Source of the DNA: Clostridia bacterium
Lineage (GTDB): Bacteria; Bacillota; Clostridia; Christensenellales; Aristaeellaceae
Reading direction: 5' to 3'
Assembly (NCBI GenBank): GCA_017501255.1
Contig: JAFVXE010000061.1
Location: 186,001 to 250,000 of the forward strand
Length of the DNA stretch: 64,000 nucleotides
In this document: positions 26,155-34,635 of the stretch, one piece after another
Numbering within the stretch: the stretch's first letter is position 1
Layout: every line of letters begins with the position of its first letter
The notes under the pieces: generated by a model
What the model saw: the letters and a program-made list of their open reading frames with translations, nothing else
What the model was told of the DNA's origin: nothing
The model's database searches: none
Made by a program: the position numbers and the translations under genes

Positions 26155-26199
26155 AAACCGGAGCCACAGCAGCATTCAGGGCTGCTGTGGCTCCGGTTT
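26155..26199. terminator. Bidirectional intrinsic terminator
   Basis: Perfect 19-base stem (26155-26173/26181-26199) with 7-base loop; AAA and TTT flanks serve both convergent genes. Confidence 0.9.
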
Positions 26200-26201
26200 C
26201 T

Positions 26202-26612
26202 TTATTCAAACACATACACTACATCATCATCCGATGGGGCTGTGCCGCCTGCCTTTTCATAGCATCGGCAGGCTTTTGGGTTGCTTTTGTTTGTGATCAG
26301 GAACATCTTTCTGCATCCGGCTTCTTTGCGCCACCCATCAATGAAGCGGATAAGCGCTGTGCCGTATCCCCTGCCCTGGAATCCTTCAGCCACATCAATG
26401 GCGTGAAGATAGAAATCCTTTCGACCATCGGGACGGTGAAGGATGCAGCCGTATGCAAAGGCGATGACCTCCTCATCAACTGCCAGGAAGGCCTTTGCAT
26501 TTTCCTGCTTCAGAAAGGATAAAATGTCTTTTTCCTGATAGGCCGTACACTGGTCATCCACAAAACGGCAAAGCAGACCAGCATCCTCCGGCGTTGCCAA
26601 GCGGTATTCCAT
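26202..26612 (-). CDS. GNAT-family N-acetyltransferase
   Basis: 136 residues after AAGGAGG. The acetyl-CoA pyrophosphate-binding motif is visible as VAEGFQGRGYGTALI (Q/R-x-x-G-x-G/A), with the terminal NPKACRCYEKAGG motif. Substrate unknown. It lies downstream of glnA's terminator in the same direction of transcription, and shares a terminator with the convergent esterase. Confidence 0.85.
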   Translation of the reverse strand: MEYRLATPEDAGLLCRFVDDQCTAYQEKDILSFLKQENAKAFLAVDEEVIAFAYGCILHRPDGRKDFYLHAIDVAEGFQGRGYGTALIRFIDGWRKEAGCRKMFLITNKSNPKACRCYEKAGGTAPSDDDVVYVFE

Positions 26613-26631
26613 GACAAATCCTCCTTATGGG

Positions 26632-26665
26632 CAAAGAAAGCCTCCCCCGAATCATCTGGGGAGGC
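26632..26665 (-). terminator. Intrinsic terminator of glnA
   Basis: Minus strand GCCTCCCC/GGGGAGGC hairpin (26640-26665) followed by TTTCTTTG. Confidence 0.8.
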
Positions 26666-26674
26666 CGCAAAACC

Positions 26675-28102
26675 TTACAGGTTATAGTACTTATCGAACT
26701 CGGCGGGATGGGGAATGGCAGCCAGCTGACGGCATTCTTCACGCTTGGAGGCGATGAAATTCTTCAGCAGTGCTTCGGGGAACACGCCACCGGCGGTCAG
26801 GTAGTCGTGATCCTTTTCCAGCGCATCCAGCGCATCCTCCAGGCGGGTGGGCAGGTGCTTGAGCTTGGCCTTCTCCTCGTCGCTGAGGTGGTACAGGTTC
26901 ACATCGTAGGGGCCCCAGCCTTCCGCATGGGGATCGATCTGGTTCTTGATGCCGTCCAGACCAGCCATCAGGATGGCAGCGTAGCAGAAGTAGGGGTTGC
27001 AGGTGGCATCGGGGTTGCGCAGTTCAAAGCGGCGGCGGTCAGCGCTCTTGGCATAGGCAGGAATGCGGATGACGGCGCTGCGGTTGGAGGTGGCATAACC
27101 CACGGTGACGGGAGCCTCAAAACCGGGCACCAGACGCTTGAAGGAGTTGGTGCTGGGGTTGGTGAGGGCGCACAGGGAGTTGATGTGCTTGAGCAGACCG
27201 CCCATGAAATAGTGGGCTTCCTTGCTCAGCTTGGCATAGTCATCATCGTTGCCGGCAAAGACGGGCTTGCCGTCCTTCATCAGCAGCATATGCACGTGCA
27301 TACCGTTGCCAGCCTCGCCGTATACGGGCTTGGGCATAAAGGTTGCACTCTTGCCGTACTTGAGGGCGGTGTTGTGGATGATGTACTTGATCCACATGGT
27401 GGCATCCGCCATCTTGGACATGACGCCCAGCTGGGGCTCGATTTCAAACTGACCGGAAGCGGCCACTTCGGGGTGGTGATAGTTGATCTCGATGCCAGCA
27501 TCCTTCATGAGCATGACCATTTCACTGCGGCACTCATAGGTGTCATCGAAGGGCTTGGCAATGTGGTAGTTTTTCTGCTTGGGAACCACGGTGCCCTTGC
27601 CTTCGGTGGCGCTGTTCCAGTAGGACTGCTTGGTATCCAGCGCAACGCCGATGCTGTTGCCCTGCACATCCCAGCCTACCTCGTCAAAGAGATAGAACTC
27701 AAACTCAGGCAGAATGAACATGGTATCCGCCACGCCCAGATCGCGCATATACTGCTCGGCAGCCAGCACGATGTTGCGGGGATACTGGGGCAGGGGACGG
27801 TTTTCGGGGCTGTCGATGATCATGGCGTTGCCGGTCATGGACAGGGTGGGAATGGAGCAGAAGGGGTCCACCACAGCGGTATCGGGGTCGGGAATAAAGA
27901 CCATGTCGCTCTTTTCCACCACGGCATAGCCGTAGTTGGAAGCGTCGAAACCGATACCGGACTTCATGGTATCCTCGGAGAAGTTTTCGGCGGGAATAGT
28001 CACATGACGGTACTGACCGTTGATATCCACCATTTTGAAGTCAACCATTTTGATGCCCTGCTCCTTAATCAGGTTCAGGATATCCTGTACGCTCTTGGCC
28101 AT
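26675..28102 (-). CDS. glnA: Type I glutamine synthetase
   Basis: 475 residues from the ATG 11 bases after AAAGGAG (an in-frame GTG four codons earlier abuts the ribosome site and cannot be used). N-terminal beta-grasp domain and C-terminal catalytic domain with metal and substrate motifs: FILPEFEFYLFD, NYHHPEVAASGQFEIEPQ, GNGMHVHMLL, NPSTNSFKRLVPGFEAP, NRSAVIRIPAY and FELRNPDATCNPY. It makes glutamine from glutamate, ammonia and ATP. Own promoter and terminator. GlnR or Spo0-type regulation was not detected. Confidence 0.97.
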   Translation of the reverse strand: MAKSVQDILNLIKEQGIKMVDFKMVDINGQYRHVTIPAENFSEDTMKSGIGFDASNYGYAVVEKSDMVFIPDPDTAVVDPFCSIPTLSMTGNAMIIDSPENRPLPQYPRNIVLAAEQYMRDLGVADTMFILPEFEFYLFDEVGWDVQGNSIGVALDTKQSYWNSATEGKGTVVPKQKNYHIAKPFDDTYECRSEMVMLMKDAGIEINYHHPEVAASGQFEIEPQLGVMSKMADATMWIKYIIHNTALKYGKSATFMPKPVYGEAGNGMHVHMLLMKDGKPVFAGNDDDYAKLSKEAHYFMGGLLKHINSLCALTNPSTNSFKRLVPGFEAPVTVGYATSNRSAVIRIPAYAKSADRRRFELRNPDATCNPYFCYAAILMAGLDGIKNQIDPHAEGWGPYDVNLYHLSDEEKAKLKHLPTRLEDALDALEKDHDYLTAGGVFPEALLKNFIASKREECRQLAAIPHPAEFDKYYNL

Positions 28103-28136
28103 GGATTCAGTCACTCCTTTGGTAATGTATTGTCAT

Positions 28137-28165
28137 AGTATAGCGATATTTGCCGAATGCGTCAA
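28137..28165 (-). promoter_or_regulatory. Promoter of glnA
   Basis: Minus strand: -35 TTGACG (28160-28165), 17-base spacer, -10 TATACT (28137-28142). Confidence 0.75.
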
Positions 28166-28325
28166 TCGTTCATTTGGGCACAAAAAACGGACGGGTTGCG
28201 GCGTTCGGTGCAGAAAAGCCTTTGGAGGGGCTGCTTTTAGCCCATTCAAGCGCTCATCCGGCACACGAACAATCCGTTTTCCGTCCTGTTTTTCATTCGT
28301 TTTTCTGGCGCACTCACCGTGTCAT

Positions 28326-28769
28326 TCAGGATCCGGCAGCCGCCCTTTCCAATAAATCGATCGCCCGGAGATATTTCTCCCTGCGCACCATTGCTGCATC
28401 ATCCACCACATCCAGACGGGTCAGGTCGCTATTGTGGCGCAAATCGGCCAGCTTCACCTGCCTGGCCAGCGGATTGAACGCAATACGGGCCACATACTGC
28501 TCGTAGGGTTCAGCATCATCGTGGGTCAGCAGTTTCAGTGCTTCCAGCACCTCCGTGGGAAAGCCCATCCTGCGCAAGTCCTCGTAAGTGTAATCGCTGT
28601 CCTCCACCACATCATGCAGGAGGGCAAGAATCACGGCGTTTTCGCTGCCCATCTGCTCCGCCAGATGGAAGGGATGGAACACATAGGGCAAGCCGCTTTT
28701 GTCCACCTGCTCCCGATGGGCTTCAAAGCACAGTTTCAGGGCTTTCTTGGTCAGGGGGGTGTAGATCAT
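28326..28769 (-). CDS. HD-domain hydrolase, RelA/SpoT (MESH1)-like
   Basis: 147 residues. HD-superfamily metal motifs in order: YVFHPFHLAEQM (first His), LALLHDVVEDSDYT (the HD-ED pair) and VKLADLRHNSDL (last Asp). This is the pattern of the alarmone hydrolase domain of RelA/SpoT and of stand-alone small alarmone hydrolases. No synthetase or TGS/ACT domain. Likely a (p)ppGpp or nucleotide hydrolase; the exact substrate is inferred. It follows the ABC exporter gene after 20 bases, so they are probably co-transcribed. Confidence 0.8.
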   Translation of the reverse strand: MIYTPLTKKALKLCFEAHREQVDKSGLPYVFHPFHLAEQMGSENAVILALLHDVVEDSDYTYEDLRRMGFPTEVLEALKLLTHDDAEPYEQYVARIAFNPLARQVKLADLRHNSDLTRLDVVDDAAMVRREKYLRAIDLLERAAAGS

Positions 28770-28789
28770 GGAACAGCCTCCTTCATTCC

Positions 28790-30541
28790 TCAGGCCAAGC
28801 CTTCCTCCAATGCCGCTGCGGACTGGATACGGTGCATCCGGGCATAGATGCCGCCCAGCTCCACCAGCTGCTGGTGCGTGCCAGCCTCCGCCACCTTGCC
28901 GTCCTCAATCACCAGAATCTGGTCGGCGTTGCGGATGGTGGACAGGCGGTGGGCGATGGCAATGATGGTACGCTGACCGGCAATGCCTGCAATGGCTTTC
29001 TGAATTTGCTTTTCAGTCTCCACATCCACAGAGGCGGTGGCTTCATCCAGAATGATGATGGGCGATTTGCGCAGAATGGCCCGGGCAATGGCCACCCGCT
29101 GCTTCTGACCGCCGGACAGGCGCAGACCCCGCTCACCCACCCGGGTTTCATAGCCGTCGGGCATCTGGAGAATATCCTCGTGGATATTGGCAGCCTTGGC
29201 AGCCTCCATGATCTCCTCCATAGAGGATTCCGGGCTGGCATAACCGATGTTTTCGGCAATGGTGCCATTGAACAGGAAGGTATCCTGAAGCACCGGGGAA
29301 ATATTCTGGCGCAGGCTTTCCATGGTCACATCGGCAATGTTCTTCCCATCCACCAGAATGCGGCCTGCAGTAGGCTCGTAAAAGCGGGAAATCAGCTGGG
29401 TCAGCGTGGTTTTGCCGACGCCTGTGGGGCCCACCAGCGCCAGCATTTTGCCCGGCGGGCAATGAAAGGACACGCCCTTGAGAACCGGAATGCCGTTTTC
29501 ATAGGCGAAATCTACATCTTCAAAAGTAATGCTGCCTTCCACCTGCTCAAGGGCAGCGGCATCTGGCCGATCCTGAATTTCAAAAGGCGCATCCAAAATC
29601 GCCATCACACGCTCCGCACCGGCCATGGACTGCTGCATACTTTCCAAAAGATTGGCAAGGCCGGAAACCGGCGCATAGAACAGGCTCAGATACAGTACAA
29701 AGGCGACAATATCCTCCACGCTCAGGCCGCCCCGGAAGGCCAACAGGCCGCCAAAGCCCACCACCAGCACCGTGCCCAGCGAGGAAACGAACTCCACCGA
29801 GGGATGGAACACGCCGCTGAGCTTGAGGGCGTGCAGCATGGCTTTGATATGCTCGAAATTCTTGATATTCACCTGTTCGGTTTCGTAGCTCTCCCGCCCA
29901 AAGGACTGAATCTCGTGCACGCCGGACAGGTTGTCCTGCAGCTTGCCGTTCAGCTCACCCATCTTCTTCTGGGAAGCGGCAAAGAAGGGGCGCACTTTCT
30001 TGGAGAAAACCACGCCGGAGAGGAGAATCAGCGGAATGGGGGCACAGGTGATCAGCGCCAGCTTCCAGTTGATGGTCAGCAGCACGATCAGCACGCCTGC
30101 AAAAGTGACGATGTTGGTAATCAATTCCGGAATGATATGGGCATAGAGCAGCTCAAAATCCCGGGTGTCGTTGACGATGCGGCTCATCAGGTCGCCGGTC
30201 TGCTTATCGTGGAAATAACCCATGTGCAGGCGTTCCAACTTATCATAGGTTTTGGTGCGCAGATCGCCCACCAGATACCAGGCCGCCTTGTGAGCCAGAT
30301 AATTGCTCAGAAAGCGGAACACAATGCGCAAAAGGTACAGTCCCACCAACAAAAACGCCAGCAGCGTAATGCGGCGAAGGGCTGTTTCATCCACGCCACG
30401 CTCCACAATGCCCGTAGCGGCAGAAAGCGCCCGGGGCGCAGCCAGATTCACCCCGGTAAGGGCAAGGGTGGAAAGAATGGCGATGATATACAGGGTTTTG
30501 TATCGGGCAGCTTCCCGGCTCAGGCGCAACAGTAGTCGCAT
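28790..30541 (-). CDS. ABC exporter, fused membrane and ATPase half-transporter
   Basis: 583 residues from the ATG 9 bases after AAGGAG. Six-helix type I exporter domain (about 15-310), then the nucleotide-binding domain: Walker A GPTGVGKTT near 376, Q-loop, signature LSGGQKQR near 475, Walker B IIILDEATASVD near 496, and the H-loop IAHRLSTI. Works as a homodimer or with a partner half-transporter; no partner gene is adjacent. Probable substrates are lipids, peptides or drugs. Confidence 0.92.
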   Translation of the reverse strand: MRLLLRLSREAARYKTLYIIAILSTLALTGVNLAAPRALSAATGIVERGVDETALRRITLLAFLLVGLYLLRIVFRFLSNYLAHKAAWYLVGDLRTKTYDKLERLHMGYFHDKQTGDLMSRIVNDTRDFELLYAHIIPELITNIVTFAGVLIVLLTINWKLALITCAPIPLILLSGVVFSKKVRPFFAASQKKMGELNGKLQDNLSGVHEIQSFGRESYETEQVNIKNFEHIKAMLHALKLSGVFHPSVEFVSSLGTVLVVGFGGLLAFRGGLSVEDIVAFVLYLSLFYAPVSGLANLLESMQQSMAGAERVMAILDAPFEIQDRPDAAALEQVEGSITFEDVDFAYENGIPVLKGVSFHCPPGKMLALVGPTGVGKTTLTQLISRFYEPTAGRILVDGKNIADVTMESLRQNISPVLQDTFLFNGTIAENIGYASPESSMEEIMEAAKAANIHEDILQMPDGYETRVGERGLRLSGGQKQRVAIARAILRKSPIIILDEATASVDVETEKQIQKAIAGIAGQRTIIAIAHRLSTIRNADQILVIEDGKVAEAGTHQQLVELGGIYARMHRIQSAAALEEGLA

Positions 30542-30598
30542 ACGGGCTTTCTCCTTTGCTTTGCGGCATTCCATGGGAATGCTGTTGTTTGTGATTTC

Positions 30599-30627
30599 AG
30601 TTTACCGAAAAGCGGGAGATGCGTCAA
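30599..30627 (-). promoter_or_regulatory. Promoter of ABC exporter-HD operon
   Basis: Minus strand: -35 TTGACG (30622-30627), 17-base spacer, -10 TAAACT (30599-30604). Confidence 0.6.
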
Positions 30628-30729
30628 TACAAGCGAACCAGAAAACGCTGCATAACAAGGATTATTTGATTGATTGCCCTGTTTTCGGCATGGTATCGGT
30701 TACCATTCATCCGTTTTTCACGGTTATGC

Positions 30730-30759
30730 TTGCTGGTATGTCGAATCTTGGGGTATAAT
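30730..30759 (+). promoter_or_regulatory. Promoter of the secreted BACON/C39-like gene
   Basis: -10 TATAAT (30754-30759) with -35 TTGCTG (30730-30735) at 18 bases; divergent from the ABC exporter promoter. Confidence 0.5.
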
Positions 30760-30793
30760 GGAGAAACCATCCATCCCGATGAAAGGAGCTGCC

Positions 30794-32566
30794 ATGCGAA
30801 CATCCCGTTTTTTCTTCAGCATGATACTGTGCGCCCTGCTGGTGTTCTGCCCGGCTGCCCTTGCAGAGATCGGGCTGGAGCTTTCCATGGAGAGGGTGCC
30901 GCTGGAAAGCCCGCTGGACTTTACCATTACCGGCGATACTGCCCAAAGCTACCGCTATACTTTGCTTCAGGGCAAAAAAGAGCTGTTTTCCACCGAAAGC
31001 GAAAATCCTTTCGGTTCCTACCTGCCCCGGGAGAAGGGCGACTACACCCTGAAAGTAACGACCATCGGCGGCGATGTGGAGGAAAGCCTCTCTGCCCCTT
31101 TCACCGTGGTGGACAAACTGACCCTCACCCACCGGCCCATTCCTGCTTCCAACTCTGTGGGCAGCGCAGTGGAAGCCGCCCTGAAAGCCACCGGCGGTAC
31201 ACCGCCCTACCAGTATGCCTATGCCATTACGCAGAACGGGCAGGTGCTCACCGAGCAGCTGACCGACAGCGACCACTGGTACTGGCCCCCCATGCAGGAA
31301 GGGCAATACCTGCTGCATATGGCCGTCATCGACAGTCAGGGAGCCACCGTCATACAGCAAAAACCCTTTGCAGTGGAAGCCAGCGAAGGCTTGGCGCTGG
31401 TGCATACCGGCGGCGGGCTGTGCGCCCACGGCGGGCAGGAAAGCTGGATGGTTTGTGCGCCCGAACCCTGGACTGCTGAAACCACCGCCGATTTCCTGCG
31501 CATTGAAACGCCCTCTGGACAGCCGGGGGATTCGCTGGTGGTTACTGCTCTTTCCGGCACAAGGGAATACCAGCAGGGCACCATCCTGATTATCAGCGGC
31601 AAACACCAGCTGGAATGGCCGGTGAGCCAGTCCGCTGAGCATGGTATTGAAGAAGAAGCGCTGCTGTTTACCGCCGAAAAGCCCCTGTATATCGACAGCC
31701 AAACCCACGCCGTATGGCCGGAAGCCTCCGGCAGCCGCACCTTTACGGTTAGCAGCAAAGAGGCGTGGGAAATCCTCATCGAAGGCGATTTCATTCAGGC
31801 TGAGGGCAGCGGCGACACCCTCACCGTTACCGTGACCGATTCCGACAGCGCAGCCGTGCGCACCGGTCTGGTCACCCTGGCAACGCCCTCCGGGTTTGGT
31901 TATCTGCATATTTACCAATCGCCCGGTGAAAACACTGCCGCGCCGGTTGCCACCGACATCCGCTGGCAGGATGTGCTGGTTCACAGCCAGTTCAGCGGCT
32001 TGTGGAAGAATGCCAAATACGGTTCCAGCACCCTGGAACACTCCGGCTGCGCGATTTTTGCCGTATCCCATGCCATGCAATGGCTGGGCAGGGAAAGCGA
32101 TGCCACCCACCCGCAGGCGTTGGCCGAAAAATATGCCTTCTGCCTTCGGGATGGCGGCACTGTCAACAGCACGCTGGTGGGCAATGCAGGCGATGATCTG
32201 GGTTTCAAAACCCGTTTTGAACTCTACAACGAGCTGCCAACCATCCGGGACAGGCTGAAAAAAGGGGCTGTGTTCTCCTTTGCGGTGGTGAATGGCCACA
32301 TTGCGCTGGTGGCAGATGTAAGCGACGATGGCTCCATGATGCGCATTCTGGACTCTGCACCCTCTGCCACCTGGGAGCGCATCAAGGATGCTCAGCTGTA
32401 CCGTCGGCTGGAAGACGGCTCCTTCTCCCCCATCACCTCACTGACTGAATTGGAGGGGATTCGGTATTACCCGGAAAACGATGCCTTCGGCGGCACCAGT
32501 TACTGGCTGGAAAGCAGTTATGTGGCCAAGCGGGGCGTTCGGCTGATCCAATTGAAAGAGGAATAA
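30794..32566 (+). CDS. Secreted protein with BACON-like domains and a C-terminal C39-like peptidase domain
   Basis: 590 residues from MRTSRFFFSM (AAAGGAG 5 bases upstream). Signal peptide 1-24 ending ALAE. Beta-rich repeats follow, then two BACON-like modules at about 215-280 and 297-375, each with a GTI/GLV strand and a terminal Q-S, a fold linked to carbohydrate or mucin adhesion. The C-terminal 190 residues resemble a papain-like C39-type domain with Cys419 (HSGCAIFAVSHAMQWLG), His502 (NGHIALVADV) and Asp520 (RILDSAP) as an apparent triad. No cell-wall anchor is seen, so it is probably released. Substrate unknown. Confidence 0.75.
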   Translation: MRTSRFFFSMILCALLVFCPAALAEIGLELSMERVPLESPLDFTITGDTAQSYRYTLLQGKKELFSTESENPFGSYLPREKGDYTLKVTTIGGDVEESLSAPFTVVDKLTLTHRPIPASNSVGSAVEAALKATGGTPPYQYAYAITQNGQVLTEQLTDSDHWYWPPMQEGQYLLHMAVIDSQGATVIQQKPFAVEASEGLALVHTGGGLCAHGGQESWMVCAPEPWTAETTADFLRIETPSGQPGDSLVVTALSGTREYQQGTILIISGKHQLEWPVSQSAEHGIEEEALLFTAEKPLYIDSQTHAVWPEASGSRTFTVSSKEAWEILIEGDFIQAEGSGDTLTVTVTDSDSAAVRTGLVTLATPSGFGYLHIYQSPGENTAAPVATDIRWQDVLVHSQFSGLWKNAKYGSSTLEHSGCAIFAVSHAMQWLGRESDATHPQALAEKYAFCLRDGGTVNSTLVGNAGDDLGFKTRFELYNELPTIRDRLKKGAVFSFAVVNGHIALVADVSDDGSMMRILDSAPSATWERIKDAQLYRRLEDGSFSPITSLTELEGIRYYPENDAFGGTSYWLESSYVAKRGVRLIQLKEE

Positions 32567-32568
32567 AC

Positions 32569-32610
32569 AAACAGGCAAAGCGTTGATCGAAAACGCCTTG
32601 CCTGTTTTTT
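32569..32610. terminator. Intrinsic terminator
   Basis: 16-base stem with one mismatch (32569-32584/32592-32607), then six T residues. Sits between convergent genes. Confidence 0.85.
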
Positions 32611-32619
32611 ACCGGCTAT

Positions 32620-33123
32620 TTACGAATGAGTGTACAGCAATCTTTGGGCTTTCTGTACATCCTCCATGGTCAGTCCCACCGCCGCATCCGTCAGCACCTG
32701 ATGCGCCCGGATTTGTTCGTGGTTCAGTTCCAGATCATCCAGCACAACCCAGTGACTCACATCAGGGTTGGCATCCAGCCATGCCAGAATCTCATCCGCT
32801 TTCACAAGGCTGAACTTCTTGGTGCGCCGGATTTCTTCCGTGGTCAGGTCAGGGGTTGTTCCGGCAATGCACAAATCCTCTTCTGCCAGCAAAGCCATCA
32901 GTGTTTCCGCTTCCCTGCGCAGGGGCTGAAGACCGGCATCAAACCACATACGCCAGCCGGAATGGAGAATGATCCGGGCTTTTGTTTGTTGTACCAACCG
33001 GGAAAGCAGCTTCACTTTTTCTCCGTCTATCAGGATACCCTGCTCAATGTCCTGCCCATGGGCAGCATTCCAGCTTTCCGAATTGAGCACGCCGTCAACA
33101 TCGAGAAATATGATGTTTCTCAT
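32620..33123 (-). CDS. HAD-like hydrolase (HAD_SAK_2 type)
   Basis: 167 residues. HAD motif I FLDVDGVLN with the nucleophile Asp, motif II-like ILHSGWRMWFD, and motif IV region WVVLDDLEL. This compact form lacks a cap and resembles the HAD domain of Swiss-army-knife RNA repair proteins. It starts 11 bases after dinB stops, so it is on the SOS-type transcript; a role in nucleic-acid end processing would fit but is inference. Confidence 0.8.
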   Translation of the reverse strand: MRNIIFLDVDGVLNSESWNAAHGQDIEQGILIDGEKVKLLSRLVQQTKARIILHSGWRMWFDAGLQPLRREAETLMALLAEEDLCIAGTTPDLTTEEIRRTKKFSLVKADEILAWLDANPDVSHWVVLDDLELNHEQIRAHQVLTDAAVGLTMEDVQKAQRLLYTHS

Positions 33124-33134
33124 TCATGCCTCCA

Positions 33135-34412
33135 TTATGTGTCATCGTTGTCTGGCGCTATCGTTCCAGGCTTGCGCTGACGGATCACTCCGATGGCTTC
33201 ATTTTCCGTATAGCCCATGGTGATGCTGCTATTCCCATGCTTCATGCGGATCTTGTCCATAGCGGCTTCCAGCTTCTCCTGCTTTTCCCGGTTCATGGCA
33301 GACTTCTCGCCCATACCGGCCATGGCAAACAGATTCAGCTGCTCCGTCGCCTGATCCGCTGGCACCAGATGGGTCACCCCGGCTGTCAGCGCACGGATGG
33401 GCGACTTTTCGCCAATATGCCAGTGGGTGCGGACGATTTCCATACAGGTTTGTAAAACTTCCTTGTGCAGATTGGTGTAATGATCCAGCGTCACCTGCCG
33501 GGAAATAGTTTTCAGCTCCGGGGTTTTCATGTGCACCTGCACCACCGACCCCTTGAGCCCGTGATGGCGCAGCTGTGCCGCCACTTCATCCGTCAGCACA
33601 GAAAGCCCGCACCAGACTTCTTCTTCCGTTACCAGATTGCGCCGGAAGGTCATGCCCCTGGAGACGGACTTGATCTCTTCCTTTTCGCCCCACAGGCGCA
33701 CGGGTTCCGTATCCAGCCCATTGGCATAATCCCACAGTTGCTGACCGCCCTTGCCCAAAAGGGCTCCCAGCCATGCCCGGTCCCGCTGCGCCAGATCGCC
33801 GATGGTGAAAATATGGTGCTTATTCAGCTCCCCCACCGTGGCCTTACCGGCAAACAGCAAATCGCCAATGGGCAGCTTCCACAGCAATTCCTGATAGTTT
33901 TCCGGGGTGATATGGGTGGTGGCATCAGGTTTTTTGTAGTCGGAACCCATTTTGGCAAACACCTTGCAATGGGAAATCCCTACGGAAATGGTCACGCCGA
34001 TTTCCTCCCGCACCCGCTGCCGGATGGTATCCGCCAGCGCAACCGCCGTCATGCCGTAGTATTCCGGCGCACCGGTCATATCCAGATAGGATTCGTCGAT
34101 GGAGGCAGGTTCCAGATAATCGGTGTATTCGTGGTAGATTTCATTGACCTGTCTGGAGATTTTCGCATACAGCGCGTGCCGTGGCGGCACAAATACAATG
34201 CCCGGACATTTCCGCTGAGCCTGCCAGACCGTATCGGTGGTTTTGACCCCGGCTTTCTTGGCCAGTTCATTCTTGGCAACCACCACGCCGGTTCGGTACT
34301 TGGGGTCTCCGGCAACCGCCATGGGGACATTTTTCAATTCAGGCCGTTCCAGGCACTCGCAGGAGGCGTAGAAATTGTTGCAATCGCAATGAAAAATCAA
34401 CCGCTGCTTCAA
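33135..34412 (-). CDS. dinB: DNA polymerase IV (Y-family translesion polymerase)
   Basis: 425 residues from a TTG start 9 bases after AAAGGAGG; upstream ATGs (34442, 34532) lack ribosome sites and one lies beyond the predicted transcription start. Y-family motifs: FHCDCNNFYASCE with the first metal Asp, YRTGVVVAKNELAK, PASIDESYLDMTG with the second metal pair, and GISHCKVFAKMGSDYKKPDATT. Helix-hairpin-helix and little-finger domains follow. Error-prone bypass of lesions. The promoter carries a LexA-like box, so SOS induction is likely. Confidence 0.93.
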   Translation of the reverse strand: MKQRLIFHCDCNNFYASCECLERPELKNVPMAVAGDPKYRTGVVVAKNELAKKAGVKTTDTVWQAQRKCPGIVFVPPRHALYAKISRQVNEIYHEYTDYLEPASIDESYLDMTGAPEYYGMTAVALADTIRQRVREEIGVTISVGISHCKVFAKMGSDYKKPDATTHITPENYQELLWKLPIGDLLFAGKATVGELNKHHIFTIGDLAQRDRAWLGALLGKGGQQLWDYANGLDTEPVRLWGEKEEIKSVSRGMTFRRNLVTEEEVWCGLSVLTDEVAAQLRHHGLKGSVVQVHMKTPELKTISRQVTLDHYTNLHKEVLQTCMEIVRTHWHIGEKSPIRALTAGVTHLVPADQATEQLNLFAMAGMGEKSAMNREKQEKLEAAMDKIRMKHGNSSITMGYTENEAIGVIRQRKPGTIAPDNDDT

Positions 34413-34444
34413 CCAATCCCCCCTCCTTTGCGCCCATCTCATGA

Positions 34445-34456
34445 GAATGTTTGTTC
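34445..34456. promoter_or_regulatory. LexA-type SOS box
   Basis: GAATGTTTGTTC, one mismatch from the Gram-positive GAACnnnnGTTC consensus, placed over the predicted transcription start of dinB. Confidence 0.55.
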
Positions 34457-34463
34457 CTACATT

Positions 34464-34492
34464 ATTATATGAAAACAGCGGCCATCTGGCAA
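34464..34492 (-). promoter_or_regulatory. Promoter of the dinB-HAD operon
   Basis: Minus strand: -35 TTGCCA (34487-34492), 17-base spacer, perfect -10 TATAAT (34464-34469). Confidence 0.75.
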
Positions 34493-34525
34493 GCCTTTTC
34501 GGCAAATACAGGCGATGCCGACGGT

Positions 34526-34553
34526 TTGACAAAGCCGCTGCCGGTGCTATAAT
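34526..34553 (+). promoter_or_regulatory. Promoter of the MATE-LRR operon
   Basis: Perfect -35 TTGACA (34526-34531), 16-base spacer, perfect -10 TATAAT (34548-34553); divergent from dinB. Confidence 0.8.
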
Positions 34554-34635
34554 AGAATACAGAGCGCATACAATTCTATTTTACTTCTTTACCCTTGGTG
34601 AAGAAGTGATGGTTGCTATTCTGAAAGGAAAACAC

